Part shown: in pieces, positions 41,285 to 50,675 of the stretch
How positions within the stretch are numbered: position 1 is the stretch's first letter
Layout: the number at the start of each line of letters is the position of its first letter
Source of the DNA: an uncultured Muribaculaceae bacterium
GTDB lineage: Bacteria > Bacteroidota > Bacteroidia > Bacteroidales > Muribaculaceae
NCBI GenBank assembly: GCA_910578095.1
Contig: CAJTOZ010000018.1
Span: forward strand, 1-56,564
DNA length: 56,564 nucleotides
Direction of reading: 5' to 3'
Notes under the pieces: generated by a model
Databases searched by the model: none
Seen by the model: the letters and a program-made list of their open reading frames with translations, nothing else
What the model was told of the DNA's origin: nothing
Translations under genes and position numbers: made by a program

Positions 41285-43603
41285 ATGAAAGTTTTTTTGT
41301 CACATAGCAGCCTGCAAAAGAGTTTTGTGCGCAGCGTTGCAGACTATCTGGGACGCGATGTCGCAATAGTCGATGAGTATGTTTTCGAGAGCGGACGCGA
41401 CATTTGGAGCGAAATCCGTTCGTCGATAGAGACATGCGACATTTTTGTGTTTATGATAACACGCGATGCGCTCAAATCGGACTGGGTCAGAGACGAAATC
41501 ACCTATGTCCGCCGGCTCGTCGACCGTGAGAAAGTGTCGTTCCTTGCCTACATACTGGACGACACGCAACCAACCGACGACGACATCGAACCATGGATTC
41601 AAAAAATCATACTGAACAAGTTCATAAGCCCGCGGTTGGTGGCGCGCAACATAAAGCGCGAGATATCAAACCTTTGCTTGAAACGCCATCAGGTCAACGA
41701 CTACCATGGGTATCTGTTTGAGGGCCGCGACAATGAGATGGCACGGTTGCGCACGCTTATCAACCATACTGAGCAGGAAAGTCTCCGGGCGCTGATAGTT
41801 TCGGGCCTGCCGTGCTCCGGGCGCAAACGCCTTTTGCGGCAAGTCATCAACATACATCTGCGGCCCGACCAGGATTTGAAATACCACCCGATATATCTTA
41901 AGCTTGACGCCGACGATTCTCTCCCCGAAGTCATCGGCATATTGAACGATTACACATCGCTATATACGCGCGATGAATTGATAGGCAAGTTGCAGACTAA
42001 GGACGACATGCTCGAAGCCGCCGCCCATCAGTTCAACACACTTATGAAAGCGCGCGAGCGGGTGGTGATAGACGACAATGGTGCAATCGTACTGCGCAAC
42101 GGGCATATAGTCGACTGGTTTGTCGACATGCTCCGCAATGCCGATCTTTCCTCGCAGATACATCTCTTTGTAGCAGCGAAAAACGCCATCACTGCACGTG
42201 TCGGCAATGCCATGCCGGTGGTGTCGCAACGTATATCCACACTCGACAAAGATGCCATGCGCAGCCTTCTGCATGCCTATTGCCGCCTCACCGGCACAGA
42301 GGTGCGGAATGAAAATGAAGACGAATATCTGGACGCGTTCAAAGGCTATCCCGATGTGCTCTACCACACCGTCGATATTCTAAAGTCGGAAGGTGTTGCC
42401 TCGGCAAAGAAATACATGCAGGGAGCGTCCGGCATCCATGAGCACGAAATAGGCGAGAGCGTGGCGCGGTTCCGGGAAGAGCCTGTATCATTCGCACTTC
42501 TCGTATTGCTGTCCCGTTTCGAGTTTATTTCATTTGCCACGCTTGTCGATATCTTTGGCGAAAAAGAAGAGACAGTCATAAACATACTGGATGATTTCAA
42601 CCGGGCCGGCATCTGCGAGGTATTTGGCAAGCAGTGCGATTACTATCGCCTTGTTCCTCCCGTGCGCGACTACGTCACACGCAATAAATTGCAGCTGCCC
42701 GGAAAATACAACTCCCGCCTGCGGTCGCGTCTGCTGCAGTATGTGTCGGCTCTGGAGACCGGCGAGGATGCCACTTCCGATTTCGGAACCACGCTTATGT
42801 CCGTCAAGGAACTTGTGAAGCAAAAAGGCGTGAGCCGTCTCACCGACAAACTGCTCCTGCCCACATTTGTGCTGAAGGTGATCATGGAAGAGTACAACGC
42901 AGGCAACTATGACTCCGTAATCACCCTGGCCCGAAAGGCGCTTTACGACTATCATCACAACAACTACGAATCGCAGCTCACGCCCATACGCTACTGGATG
43001 TGCCTCGCCATGGCACGCCGCAACAACGACGACGTGATAAAGGAATCCGAGCAACTCAATCACTACAAATGCCATTTTGTGCGCGGATTCTACTATTCAT
43101 GCCTCAAAACACCCGACTACGCGAAAGCAGCCGGGGAGTACAAAGAAGCACTCCGCGACGCTTTTTCTTACGAAAGGCTCGACGGCATCAAAGCCAAGCA
43201 CCAGCTCGTGGTGTGCTATCAGAAAATGGGTCAGTACGACAAAGCCGTCTCCCTCGCCCGCGAGTGCAGCGATAGCGACCCATCAAACGCCTACTATCTG
43301 CAGGCATATTTCGAATGCCTGCTTAAATCACGTGAGCGCGACCCCAAGATAATGTCGGGACTGATCGACCGGATGCGCCACCTGCATGAGGCCAGCAGCC
43401 AGGCAGTGGCCAGCGGTATGGACGCCCAGCTCAGCTATTTTGTCTACGGCAATTACTCCGTGGCTAAAAACACCCTGCGCATAGCTATCGAAAACGAAGG
43501 CGACAACAAAATCCGCGAGATGCTTTTCCGCATACTTAAAGAAATCACCAACGCCGCCAACGACCGGCAGACTTACGACCAGATGCGCCGGGAGTTTGTG
43601 TAG
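41285..43603 (+). CDS. TIR-STAND-TPR protein (defence type)
   Basis: This 772-residue protein has a TIR domain at 1-125 (MKVFLSHSS opening; WSEIRSSIETCDIFVFMIT with candidate NADase glutamates Glu43/Glu49; SDWVRDEI), a NACHT/STAND-like ATPase at about 145-480 and TPR-like helices at about 560-760. The Walker A is degenerate (GLPCSGRKRLL, 174-184, with Arg at the Lys position). Such proteins sense invading phage with the repeats and deplete NAD with the TIR domain. It lies 33 nt after the antiterminator and 37 nt before the flippase, so it is probably in the polysaccharide operon. Its GC-rich composition is unlike the AT-rich flippase. Confidence 0.85.
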   Translation: MKVFLSHSSLQKSFVRSVADYLGRDVAIVDEYVFESGRDIWSEIRSSIETCDIFVFMITRDALKSDWVRDEITYVRRLVDREKVSFLAYILDDTQPTDDDIEPWIQKIILNKFISPRLVARNIKREISNLCLKRHQVNDYHGYLFEGRDNEMARLRTLINHTEQESLRALIVSGLPCSGRKRLLRQVINIHLRPDQDLKYHPIYLKLDADDSLPEVIGILNDYTSLYTRDELIGKLQTKDDMLEAAAHQFNTLMKARERVVIDDNGAIVLRNGHIVDWFVDMLRNADLSSQIHLFVAAKNAITARVGNAMPVVSQRISTLDKDAMRSLLHAYCRLTGTEVRNENEDEYLDAFKGYPDVLYHTVDILKSEGVASAKKYMQGASGIHEHEIGESVARFREEPVSFALLVLLSRFEFISFATLVDIFGEKEETVINILDDFNRAGICEVFGKQCDYYRLVPPVRDYVTRNKLQLPGKYNSRLRSRLLQYVSALETGEDATSDFGTTLMSVKELVKQKGVSRLTDKLLLPTFVLKVIMEEYNAGNYDSVITLARKALYDYHHNNYESQLTPIRYWMCLAMARRNNDDVIKESEQLNHYKCHFVRGFYYSCLKTPDYAKAAGEYKEALRDAFSYERLDGIKAKHQLVVCYQKMGQYDKAVSLARECSDSDPSNAYYLQAYFECLLKSRERDPKIMSGLIDRMRHLHEASSQAVASGMDAQLSYFVYGNYSVAKNTLRIAIENEGDNKIREMLFRILKEITNAANDRQTYDQMRREFV

Positions 43604-43640
43604 TTTTTCATGGTGGCAAATAAATTCAACCTATACTCAA

Positions 43641-45620
43641 ATGCGTTATTCAGATAATAAACGAATTGCAAAGAATGCAATATTCCTTTATATCCGAATG
43701 ATTGTTGTTATGGCTGTTTCCTTGTTCACGACAAGGTTGATATTAGCCATATTGGGAGAGACGGATTACGGTATCTACAACATAGTTGGAGGTATCGTAG
43801 TAATGCTTTCTTTTTTCAACTCTTCGTTGACAATGGCTACGCAGAGATTCCTCTCGTATACACTTGGCCAAAATGATAAAGAAAAGTTCAATAAAATCTT
43901 AAATGCCAGTTTAGGCTGCTATATAATGATTTCTGTAGTCATTATAGTATTAGCCGAAACTGTTGGTCTATGGTTCGTTAACACGCAGTTAACGATTCCA
44001 GCTCATAAGATTTATGCAGCTAATATTGTGTATCAATTCACTATTGTCACATTTATTATCGGTGTTTTACGTATTCCTTTTGAGTCTGCTGTTATTGCTA
44101 CCGAACGAATGTCATTTTATGCGTATCTAAGTGTCATTGAAGCGCTACTTAAACTTGCAGTTGTTGGTCTACTATACTTTTGTCAGGGCAATAAATTAAT
44201 CAATTATGCAGCTTTCATGATGCTCATACCTTTAGGCAGCATCACTGCCTTTGTAATTTATTGCATAAAAAAAATAGGTTGTGTTTTGAGGTTGTTTTTT
44301 GAAAAGAGTCTTTTCAAGGAATTATTCAGTTATACAGGATGGACAATGCTGGGGAGTATTGCAAATGTTGTTGCGCGACAAGGTGGAAACATTCTTATTA
44401 ATATATTCTACGGAGTTGTTGCTAATGCGGCCTTTGGTATAGCATCACAAGTTAACACTGCGTTTAATTCGCTTGTTGGAAATTTCCAAACAGCCTTTAA
44501 ACCACAAGTTATAAAACTTTTTGCTGCAAACAAAACAAATGAACTCAACCAACTTATATATCGTACATCCAAATTCTCCTTTTTCCTAACATTTATATTA
44601 TTCTTGCCTGTTTGCTTTAATATTCAACAAATACTTTCATTATGGTTAGAGGAGGTGCCTCAATACACAGGAATTTTTGCAATATGCCTCATGGCGTATT
44701 GTTCAATCGATGCTATTCAAGCACCTCTGATTTTCTTGATATATGCGCACTCTAATATTCGTACATACCAATTGTGGCTTAGCTCTCTTTTGATATTAAA
44801 TTTGCCTATTTCTTATATTTGTCTAAAATGTAATTACCCACCCACAATAGTGCTGTATGTATATGTGTCATTGAATTTTGTTTCGGCATGTATTAGGACT
44901 GTTTATGTAAAGAGCTTATCGGCCTTCCCATCAGCTAATTATGTTAAAAAAGTTATTGTCCCAGCTATTTACGTTATTTTAGTATCAACAATATTATCAT
45001 ATGCAATTAAACAATTACTGGATATTTTTATTCTTGAAATACTATTGATATTCATCACTACAGTAGCAGTTTCTTATTTTTTAGGTCTGAATTCTCATGA
45101 AAAGAACGTGATAAATATGGCAGTGTGTAGATTTTTAAAAAGATTTGCCAGAAGATTAGGCATTAGAGAGAACCGTAAATATATAGATTATATTAAAAAA
45201 GGCGAGAATTGCAGACTGATAGATTGCACATGTTCTTCAGAACCATATCTTGTTAGAATTGGGAACCATGTATCTGCTACAAAAACGCATTTCGAAACGC
45301 ATGACGGAGCAGTTTGGATTTTTAGAGATCGTTATCCAGATTGGGATGTAATAAAACCTATAACAATTGGCAACAACGTATATATAGGCACAGGTTGTAC
45401 CATATTACCTGGTGTTACAATAGGTGATAATGTAATAATTGGCGCGGGATCTATCGTTACCAAAGACGTTCCGGATGGTTGTGTTTATGCTGGTGTACCT
45501 GCAAAATTCATAAAGACGATAGAGGATTACCAACAGAAAATTCGTTCAGATATTCACGCAACGAAAGGTCTGAGCGCCGAAGATAAGAAAAGATATTATT
45601 CAGATCTGTATAACATGTGA
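43641..45620 (+). CDS. wzx: Wzx-type flippase fused to a hexapeptide acyltransferase
   Basis: This 659-residue protein has a polysaccharide flippase of MATE/PST type (about 1-490, 12-14 membrane helices: IFLYIRMIVVMAVSLFTTRL at the start, then TDYGIYNIVGG). A left-handed beta-helix acetyltransferase follows (about 535-640): ITIGNNVYIGTGCTILPGV, then IGDNVIIGAGSIVTKDV, then YAGVPAKFIK, the WbbJ/CysE-like ending. The linker begins RRLGIRENRKYIDYIKKG, as at the start of separate acetyltransferases. The frame is open with no stop between the parts. Flippase and O-acetylation of the repeat unit are usually separate proteins. The sequence is AT-rich, suggesting transfer. Confidence 0.85.
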   Translation: MRYSDNKRIAKNAIFLYIRMIVVMAVSLFTTRLILAILGETDYGIYNIVGGIVVMLSFFNSSLTMATQRFLSYTLGQNDKEKFNKILNASLGCYIMISVVIIVLAETVGLWFVNTQLTIPAHKIYAANIVYQFTIVTFIIGVLRIPFESAVIATERMSFYAYLSVIEALLKLAVVGLLYFCQGNKLINYAAFMMLIPLGSITAFVIYCIKKIGCVLRLFFEKSLFKELFSYTGWTMLGSIANVVARQGGNILINIFYGVVANAAFGIASQVNTAFNSLVGNFQTAFKPQVIKLFAANKTNELNQLIYRTSKFSFFLTFILFLPVCFNIQQILSLWLEEVPQYTGIFAICLMAYCSIDAIQAPLIFLIYAHSNIRTYQLWLSSLLILNLPISYICLKCNYPPTIVLYVYVSLNFVSACIRTVYVKSLSAFPSANYVKKVIVPAIYVILVSTILSYAIKQLLDIFILEILLIFITTVAVSYFLGLNSHEKNVINMAVCRFLKRFARRLGIRENRKYIDYIKKGENCRLIDCTCSSEPYLVRIGNHVSATKTHFETHDGAVWIFRDRYPDWDVIKPITIGNNVYIGTGCTILPGVTIGDNVIIGAGSIVTKDVPDGCVYAGVPAKFIKTIEDYQQKIRSDIHATKGLSAEDKKRYYSDLYNM

Positions 45621-45691
45621 TCTTCTGATTAATAATTATTTAATAACTCCAAATAAGACATGGCTCCATCTTTTCAGTAGACACATTTGTT

Positions 45692-46441
45692 ATGAAAAAA
45701 GCAGTAATATATACATCTCTCACGGGTGGCTACGATAATTTGCCGCAATACGAGGTACTTGACGATTATTTTGACTATATCTGTTTTACCAACGATTACC
45801 CCGAAGGCTCTCGTGTAGGGCAGTGGAAGATACGGTCGATACCCGTGCAGCTTGCCGATAACACACGTTTGTCGCGCTACGTAAAACTCATGCCCCATGC
45901 TGTATTTCCCGACTACGAGTATTCAGTGTGGCTTGATGCGAACCTCGCTATCACTGATAGCTCTATCTACGATATATTAAAATCCCATATCTCCGCCGGC
46001 GAGTTTTGGTGTGCGGTCAAGCACCCGCTACGCGATTGCATTTATGAAGAGGCCCGTGCATGCATTTTGATTGGAAAAGCTGCGTTTAATGAAATTCAGC
46101 CATTTACGAAATTCTTAAAAAGTAAGCATTACCCAAGGAAATTTGGTCTATTTGAGAATAACTTTATACTACGGAAGCATAATGATGGGGCAATTAAGGC
46201 TATCGATGATGATTGGTGGAGTATTTATATGGCATATTCTAAGCGAGACCAATTAAGCCTCTGCTTTTTGTTTTGGAAACATGGATTTAAGCCGACATTA
46301 TTGTTGCCTGAAGGAGTTTCTACACGAAACATTTCAGCAATAAAATATACGAGCCATGAATGTGTGCCCAAAAGAAAGAGACGGAAATTCTTATTGTATT
46401 GGGGCAATCGTATTCGCCTTTTATTCAGTAGTAGCTTTTAA
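45692..46441 (+). CDS. Glycosyltransferase, TOD1/MUCI70 (DUF616) type
   Basis: This 249-residue cytoplasmic protein has the opening AVIYTSLTGGYDNLPQYEVL and a DxD-like YEYSVWLDANLAI motif. FENNFILRKHND and WWSIYMAYSKRDQLSL follow; this series matches DUF616/TOD1-like glycosyltransferases found in surface-polysaccharide loci. Tyr/Trp are common near the presumed acceptor site. The donor sugar cannot be told. The C-terminal 30 residues are basic and may touch the membrane. It follows the flippase by 71 nt and is 12 nt from the next gene. Confidence 0.8.
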   Translation: MKKAVIYTSLTGGYDNLPQYEVLDDYFDYICFTNDYPEGSRVGQWKIRSIPVQLADNTRLSRYVKLMPHAVFPDYEYSVWLDANLAITDSSIYDILKSHISAGEFWCAVKHPLRDCIYEEARACILIGKAAFNEIQPFTKFLKSKHYPRKFGLFENNFILRKHNDGAIKAIDDDWWSIYMAYSKRDQLSLCFLFWKHGFKPTLLLPEGVSTRNISAIKYTSHECVPKRKRRKFLLYWGNRIRLLFSSSF

Positions 46442-46453
46442 ACTTGTTTTATC

Positions 46454-47296
46454 ATGGATGTTTCGATTGTTATTGTCAACTACCGAACCTCTGCGTTGGT
46501 AATAGAGTGTATTAACTCAATTATTAAGAATACTCAGTCGATTGATTATGAAATAATAGTCGTTGATAATGCGACAGAGCCCAATTTGGCAGATGAACTG
46601 AGTGATCTGTTTGCGGATAGAGTGAAAACAATTATTCTTGAAGACAACATTGGTTTCGGTCAGGCTAATAATGTGGGCTTTCGGTATGCGAGCGGGCGAA
46701 ATGTGCTATGTCTGAATCCGGATACTATTGTTTTGAACAATGCGATAGCTATTATGTCGGAGTTTCTCGACAGAAAAGAAAATGCAGGTGCTTGTTGTGC
46801 AAATTTATACGATGAGAATATGCAGCCGACGCACTCATTTATGCGTGTATTGCCAGGGCTTGCTACTGAAATAAACAGAATGTTTTTGAGAAAACCACTT
46901 GCGTGGATATATGGAAATAATTTTGAGCATAATTTTACAAAGTCTGAGTTGGCTGTAGGATATATTTGCGGTGCTTCCATGATGGTGAAAAAACAGATCC
47001 TTAATCAAACAAAGGGTTTTGATAAGAGTTTTTTCATGTATTATGAGGATACGGATTTATCATGGAGGATAAAACGTTTGGGTTGTAAATTGTATTCTAT
47101 CCCATCTGCCAAAATTCAGCATCTTGAGGGGAAGAGTTATAAGCGTGATAAAAAAGGTAGAAACCGGCAGAAATCTCTCCAAATAGAAAAATCATATTAT
47201 ACTTTTCTGAGAAGGCGTTATGGCAAAGCAGCCAGTCTAATTATATTATTCAAACAAATTCTTGATAAGATAGCAAAACTAAGACAATGCGAATAG
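46454..47296 (+). CDS. Family 2 glycosyltransferase (rhamnosyltransferase-like)
   Basis: This 280-residue GT-A protein starts with VSIVIVNYRTSALVIECINS and has VVDNATE, NIGFGQANNVG and the donor motif LCLNPDTIV. SFFMYYEDTDLSWRIKRLG, the acceptor-side signature of the WcaE/RfbF-type branch, follows. Such enzymes often move rhamnose to the growing lipid-linked unit; rmlA at the end of the window fits that. A basic C-terminal amphipathic helix (FKQILDKIAKLRQ) may bind the membrane. It overlaps the next gene by 10 nt. Confidence 0.88.
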   Translation: MDVSIVIVNYRTSALVIECINSIIKNTQSIDYEIIVVDNATEPNLADELSDLFADRVKTIILEDNIGFGQANNVGFRYASGRNVLCLNPDTIVLNNAIAIMSEFLDRKENAGACCANLYDENMQPTHSFMRVLPGLATEINRMFLRKPLAWIYGNNFEHNFTKSELAVGYICGASMMVKKQILNQTKGFDKSFFMYYEDTDLSWRIKRLGCKLYSIPSAKIQHLEGKSYKRDKKGRNRQKSLQIEKSYYTFLRRRYGKAASLIILFKQILDKIAKLRQCE

Positions 47297-48285
47297 CTTT
47301 TATATATCGTGGGCTGCGTCTCTCTTATGGTAATGGGATTGTCAGCCAGGCCATGACTTGGAAAAAATGTCTGGAGAGTAGAGGGCACGAAGTTGTTATG
47401 TGTTCGCCTTGGGATAACAATGAGTTTGCCAAATGCGATGCGATACAACTTTTTGGATATGATGCAGATTTAGTAGATTCTGTAAACTTGTTGTATAAGC
47501 AAAACAAAAACATTTTCATCGCGCCGATTTTCGACCCTGATTATTCGTGTATGAATGCGAAAATTCGCTCGCTATGTTCTATCAGGCCACTACTATTGTA
47601 TAATAGGTTCAGTGCGCTTCGTGCAATCAAAGGCCAAATGGCCGGCGTAATGGTACGCAGTCGTTTTGAGGCAGATTACATTATTAAATCCTTTGGCTAT
47701 ACCGATGCGCAATGCAAACTTGTCATGTTGCCGTCGGGCGTAGAGCCATCGGAGGAAAGAAACTCAGAGCGCGAGCCATATTGCTTTCACATGAGTTTTG
47801 TCACCGATGGGCGAAAAAATGTAAAGCGTCTTATAGATGCCTCTGTGAAATATGGTTTCCGTCTTGTTCTTGCCGGGAAAATCCATTACGAAGAGGAACG
47901 AAGACGGTTCATGGACTATATCCAGGATAAACCTAATGTAGAGTATCTCGGGTTCATTTCTGAAGAAGAAAAAATTCGGCATTACCGCACAGCCAAAGTC
48001 TTTGCATTGCCAAGTCTGAATGAAGGCGTTGGCTTGGTAGCTCTTGAAGCTGCTGCATATGGTTGCGAGATTGTGATAACAAGCCTGGGAGGCCCTAAAG
48101 AATACTATGGCGATTTGGCTGAGGTTGTAAATCCGTACAGTATCGATGAAATCGGGAGCGCCGTGAGCCGTCTGATTGATAACGAAATTATGCACCAGCC
48201 CATGCTGGCGGATTATGTGCACGCTGAATTTTCGAATGAATCCGTTGGCGAAAAACTGGAGCGCATATATTCTGGTGAAATGTAA
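47287..48285 (+). CDS. Family 4 glycosyltransferase
   Basis: This 332-residue protein has a GT-B fold. The N-terminal domain begins RIAFIYRGLRLSYGNGIVSQ and has a glycine-rich turn. The C-terminal donor domain has FVTDGRKNVKRLIDA, LVLAGKIHYEE and VEYLGFISEEEKIRHYRTAKVF. SLNEGVGLVALEAAAYGCEIV is the E-x7-E nucleotide-sugar motif of GT4. It should add one sugar of the repeat unit at the cytoplasmic face. The donor is unknown. Confidence 0.85.
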   Translation: MRIAFIYRGLRLSYGNGIVSQAMTWKKCLESRGHEVVMCSPWDNNEFAKCDAIQLFGYDADLVDSVNLLYKQNKNIFIAPIFDPDYSCMNAKIRSLCSIRPLLLYNRFSALRAIKGQMAGVMVRSRFEADYIIKSFGYTDAQCKLVMLPSGVEPSEERNSEREPYCFHMSFVTDGRKNVKRLIDASVKYGFRLVLAGKIHYEEERRRFMDYIQDKPNVEYLGFISEEEKIRHYRTAKVFALPSLNEGVGLVALEAAAYGCEIVITSLGGPKEYYGDLAEVVNPYSIDEIGSAVSRLIDNEIMHQPMLADYVHAEFSNESVGEKLERIYSGEM

Positions 48286-48304
48286 ATCTTAATCATAATA
48301 CGGA

Positions 48305-49522
48305 ATGAATGTCTTTTCAGCAAAATTCAATCGTCGTTTATTTTTCCTGATTCTGTTCTCGCTGTCAACATCATTGTCTATATTTACTGCACCAGTGGAT
48401 AATAGAAATTATTTTCTTATTGGCATGATGTTTATAGGGCCGCTGATAGTATTGCTTTCCGGTCGGTTTTTACATAAAATTGATATTCCCATTATAGCAT
48501 TAGTCGTTTTAATTTTTTGTACGCAGCTATTTTTTAATTCATCAAGTTTCAGAGCATCAACTGTAATGTTCAGCTGTATGTTCTTTTTTTATTTTTTGGC
48601 AGCCGTCCGAGTGTTTATTAGCAGTAAAATGAGATATGTGCAATTGCTTGCAATGCTTAAATGGTTAATTATTGCCTATTGCGTTGTGCTGATTGTTCAG
48701 CAATTGTCTTTTATAGTTGGGCTACCAATACCAAATCATATCATGGGAGGAGAAATTGGGGAACGATTCAATGCTTTGGCTGCAGAGCCAAGTCATACGA
48801 CAAGGTTTGTCGGTGTATTGTTTTACTCATATTTAATAATTGCCGACAGACTCTCCGGACAGGCTGTTTCAATGATAAATAGCTTCAGGCAAAACAGATT
48901 GGTGTGGATAAGTGCACTATATGTTATGATTGCAAGCCTGAGTGCCACAGGTATGTTTGTGTTGGCGCTAATAATGACCAAATACATAAGCAAGAAAAAT
49001 TGTATTATAGTAGCCGCACTTTTGGTGGCAGTATTTACGATTGGTGTCAATTCCGACTTTAAGCCACTTCATAGAAGCACTGTTTTTCTTGAGGCTGCAG
49101 TCACCGGCGATTATGATAAGATGATTAAGGCCGATCACAGTGCGTCAATAAGAGTAGTTCCAGTGATAATGTGTATTAAAAGAATCAATGTATTCTCTTT
49201 GCGCTCATGGGTTGGCGAAGGTATTGATTCGGTCAAAAGCTGGTTTTATATGAAGGGTGTTAAGAAAGGTACTGCAGGAGGAGCTATGGCCAGTTATACC
49301 GTAGAGTATGGCCTTTTGGTAGCCTTGTTGTTCCTCGGCTTCAGTTTTTGGTGTTGTTTCGACCCTCAGCATAAATTGCCAACCATCGGATTATGGGTGC
49401 TGTGTGTGTTCATGATTGGTGTGAATACACAGATAGGTTGGTTGTGCATATTGATGCTTTTTATTGATAAACGATATCGTGTGAATAATGAGAACAAAGG
49501 TTTTCTACAACAAGCCGCCTGA
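48305..49522 (+). CDS. wzy: Wzy-like polysaccharide polymerase
   Basis: This 405-residue integral membrane protein has about ten hydrophobic helices and a larger periplasmic loop (about 250-330) with Arg/His residues (RSTVFLEAAVTGDYDKM, then HSASIRVVP), the layout of Wzy O-unit polymerases. EPSHTTRFVGVLFYS at about 160 is similar to motifs in the O-antigen ligase/polymerase family. It sits between glycosyltransferases in a Wzx-containing locus, so it should polymerise the flipped units. Sequence identity among Wzy is low, so the call is from topology and place. Confidence 0.75.
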   Translation: MNVFSAKFNRRLFFLILFSLSTSLSIFTAPVDNRNYFLIGMMFIGPLIVLLSGRFLHKIDIPIIALVVLIFCTQLFFNSSSFRASTVMFSCMFFFYFLAAVRVFISSKMRYVQLLAMLKWLIIAYCVVLIVQQLSFIVGLPIPNHIMGGEIGERFNALAAEPSHTTRFVGVLFYSYLIIADRLSGQAVSMINSFRQNRLVWISALYVMIASLSATGMFVLALIMTKYISKKNCIIVAALLVAVFTIGVNSDFKPLHRSTVFLEAAVTGDYDKMIKADHSASIRVVPVIMCIKRINVFSLRSWVGEGIDSVKSWFYMKGVKKGTAGGAMASYTVEYGLLVALLFLGFSFWCCFDPQHKLPTIGLWVLCVFMIGVNTQIGWLCILMLFIDKRYRVNNENKGFLQQAA

Positions 49523-50675
49523 GGCATGCTACGGTTGCCAGGCTTGCTCGGAGGCGTGTCCGGTGGATGCCATAAAGATGCAGCCCGATGAAGAGGGATT
49601 CCTATTCCCACGGATTGATACTGACAAGTGTATAGAGTGTGGGCTTTGCGAGCGGTCGTGCCCCACGCAGGATTCGGTTTACAAGCCGCTTATGCACATC
49701 ACTCCTGCGGAGGTCGATGCGGCCTGGGAGAAATCCTTAGATGCCCGTCGGTGCTCTACATCGGGGGGAGTCTTTTTTGCAATTGCATCCCGGTGGGTGG
49801 AGAATGGCGGAGTGGTGTATGGCGCTGCTTTCGACAGCGATATTGTGGTGCGCCACACCCGTGTGGATACTCTTGCTGCGCTGGATTCATTGCGCGGTTC
49901 AAAATACGTGCAGAGCAATGTCCAAAACACCTTTCGCGAGGTCCGGGCTGATTTAAGATCCGGGCTGAAGGTTCTGTATTCAGGCACTCCTTGTCAGATT
50001 GCCGGATTGCGGTCGTTCCTTAAAAAAGATTTTGATAATCTTGTCACCATTGACCTCGTGTGTCATGGAACACCAAGCCCGATGGTTTTTAAAGACCATA
50101 TAGCGTATATCGAGTCGCAACATGGTATTCGGCTTAAGGATTATAAGTTCCGGGAGAAACATAGTGGATGGAGAGCATACATAAAATACGTATTCAGTGA
50201 TGGAAAGTCCGCACTGAACTCTTTGGGCAAGGATTTCTATGCGTTTTCGTTCTATCGGTCGCGCTTTGTACGTCGCAGCTGTTTTATGTGCGACTTTTCA
50301 TGTCCGAAGCGTGTCGGCGACATCACGTTATCCGATTTCTGGCATGCCGAGGATCACTATAAGCAGCTTCGTCTGCAGCGCAAATACGGATTTAATATGG
50401 TGATGTGCAACACCGAGAAAGGTCGAATGGCCTATGCAGCTGCAGCTGATCTCATGGAGCACATGACTGTACCGTCAAAAGTGGCAATTGAAGGTGATGT
50501 GCGCTTGCGCCACACTGAGGATATGCCGGCAGAACGCTCGGAGATGTTCCGCCTATATCGCGAAAACGGATATGAATGGATGAAAACGCATAAAGGCTAT
50601 CATCCTGGACTTAGGGATCGCCTTGTACCGAATTGGTTAAAGAATATCGTAAAAGAAATTCAGGCACGTATATGA
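49488..50675 (+). CDS. Two-[4Fe-4S] FrhB-domain protein, partner of pyruvyl transferase
   Basis: This 395-residue protein has two ferredoxin clusters (Cys14/17/20/24 and Cys48/51/54/58), the FrhB N-terminal domain (RRCSTSGGVFFAIASRWVE, then SKYVQSNV, then VLYSGTPCQIAGLR) and the FrhB C-terminal domain (IDLVCHGTPSPMVFKDHI, then CSFMCDF-like SCFMCDFSCPKRVGDITLSD). Proteins of this family are often beside polysaccharide pyruvyl transferases in Bacteroides; the redox task is not settled. It overlaps the polymerase gene by 35 nt and the next gene by 4 nt. Confidence 0.9.
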   Translation: MRTKVFYNKPPEACYGCQACSEACPVDAIKMQPDEEGFLFPRIDTDKCIECGLCERSCPTQDSVYKPLMHITPAEVDAAWEKSLDARRCSTSGGVFFAIASRWVENGGVVYGAAFDSDIVVRHTRVDTLAALDSLRGSKYVQSNVQNTFREVRADLRSGLKVLYSGTPCQIAGLRSFLKKDFDNLVTIDLVCHGTPSPMVFKDHIAYIESQHGIRLKDYKFREKHSGWRAYIKYVFSDGKSALNSLGKDFYAFSFYRSRFVRRSCFMCDFSCPKRVGDITLSDFWHAEDHYKQLRLQRKYGFNMVMCNTEKGRMAYAAAADLMEHMTVPSKVAIEGDVRLRHTEDMPAERSEMFRLYRENGYEWMKTHKGYHPGLRDRLVPNWLKNIVKEIQARI

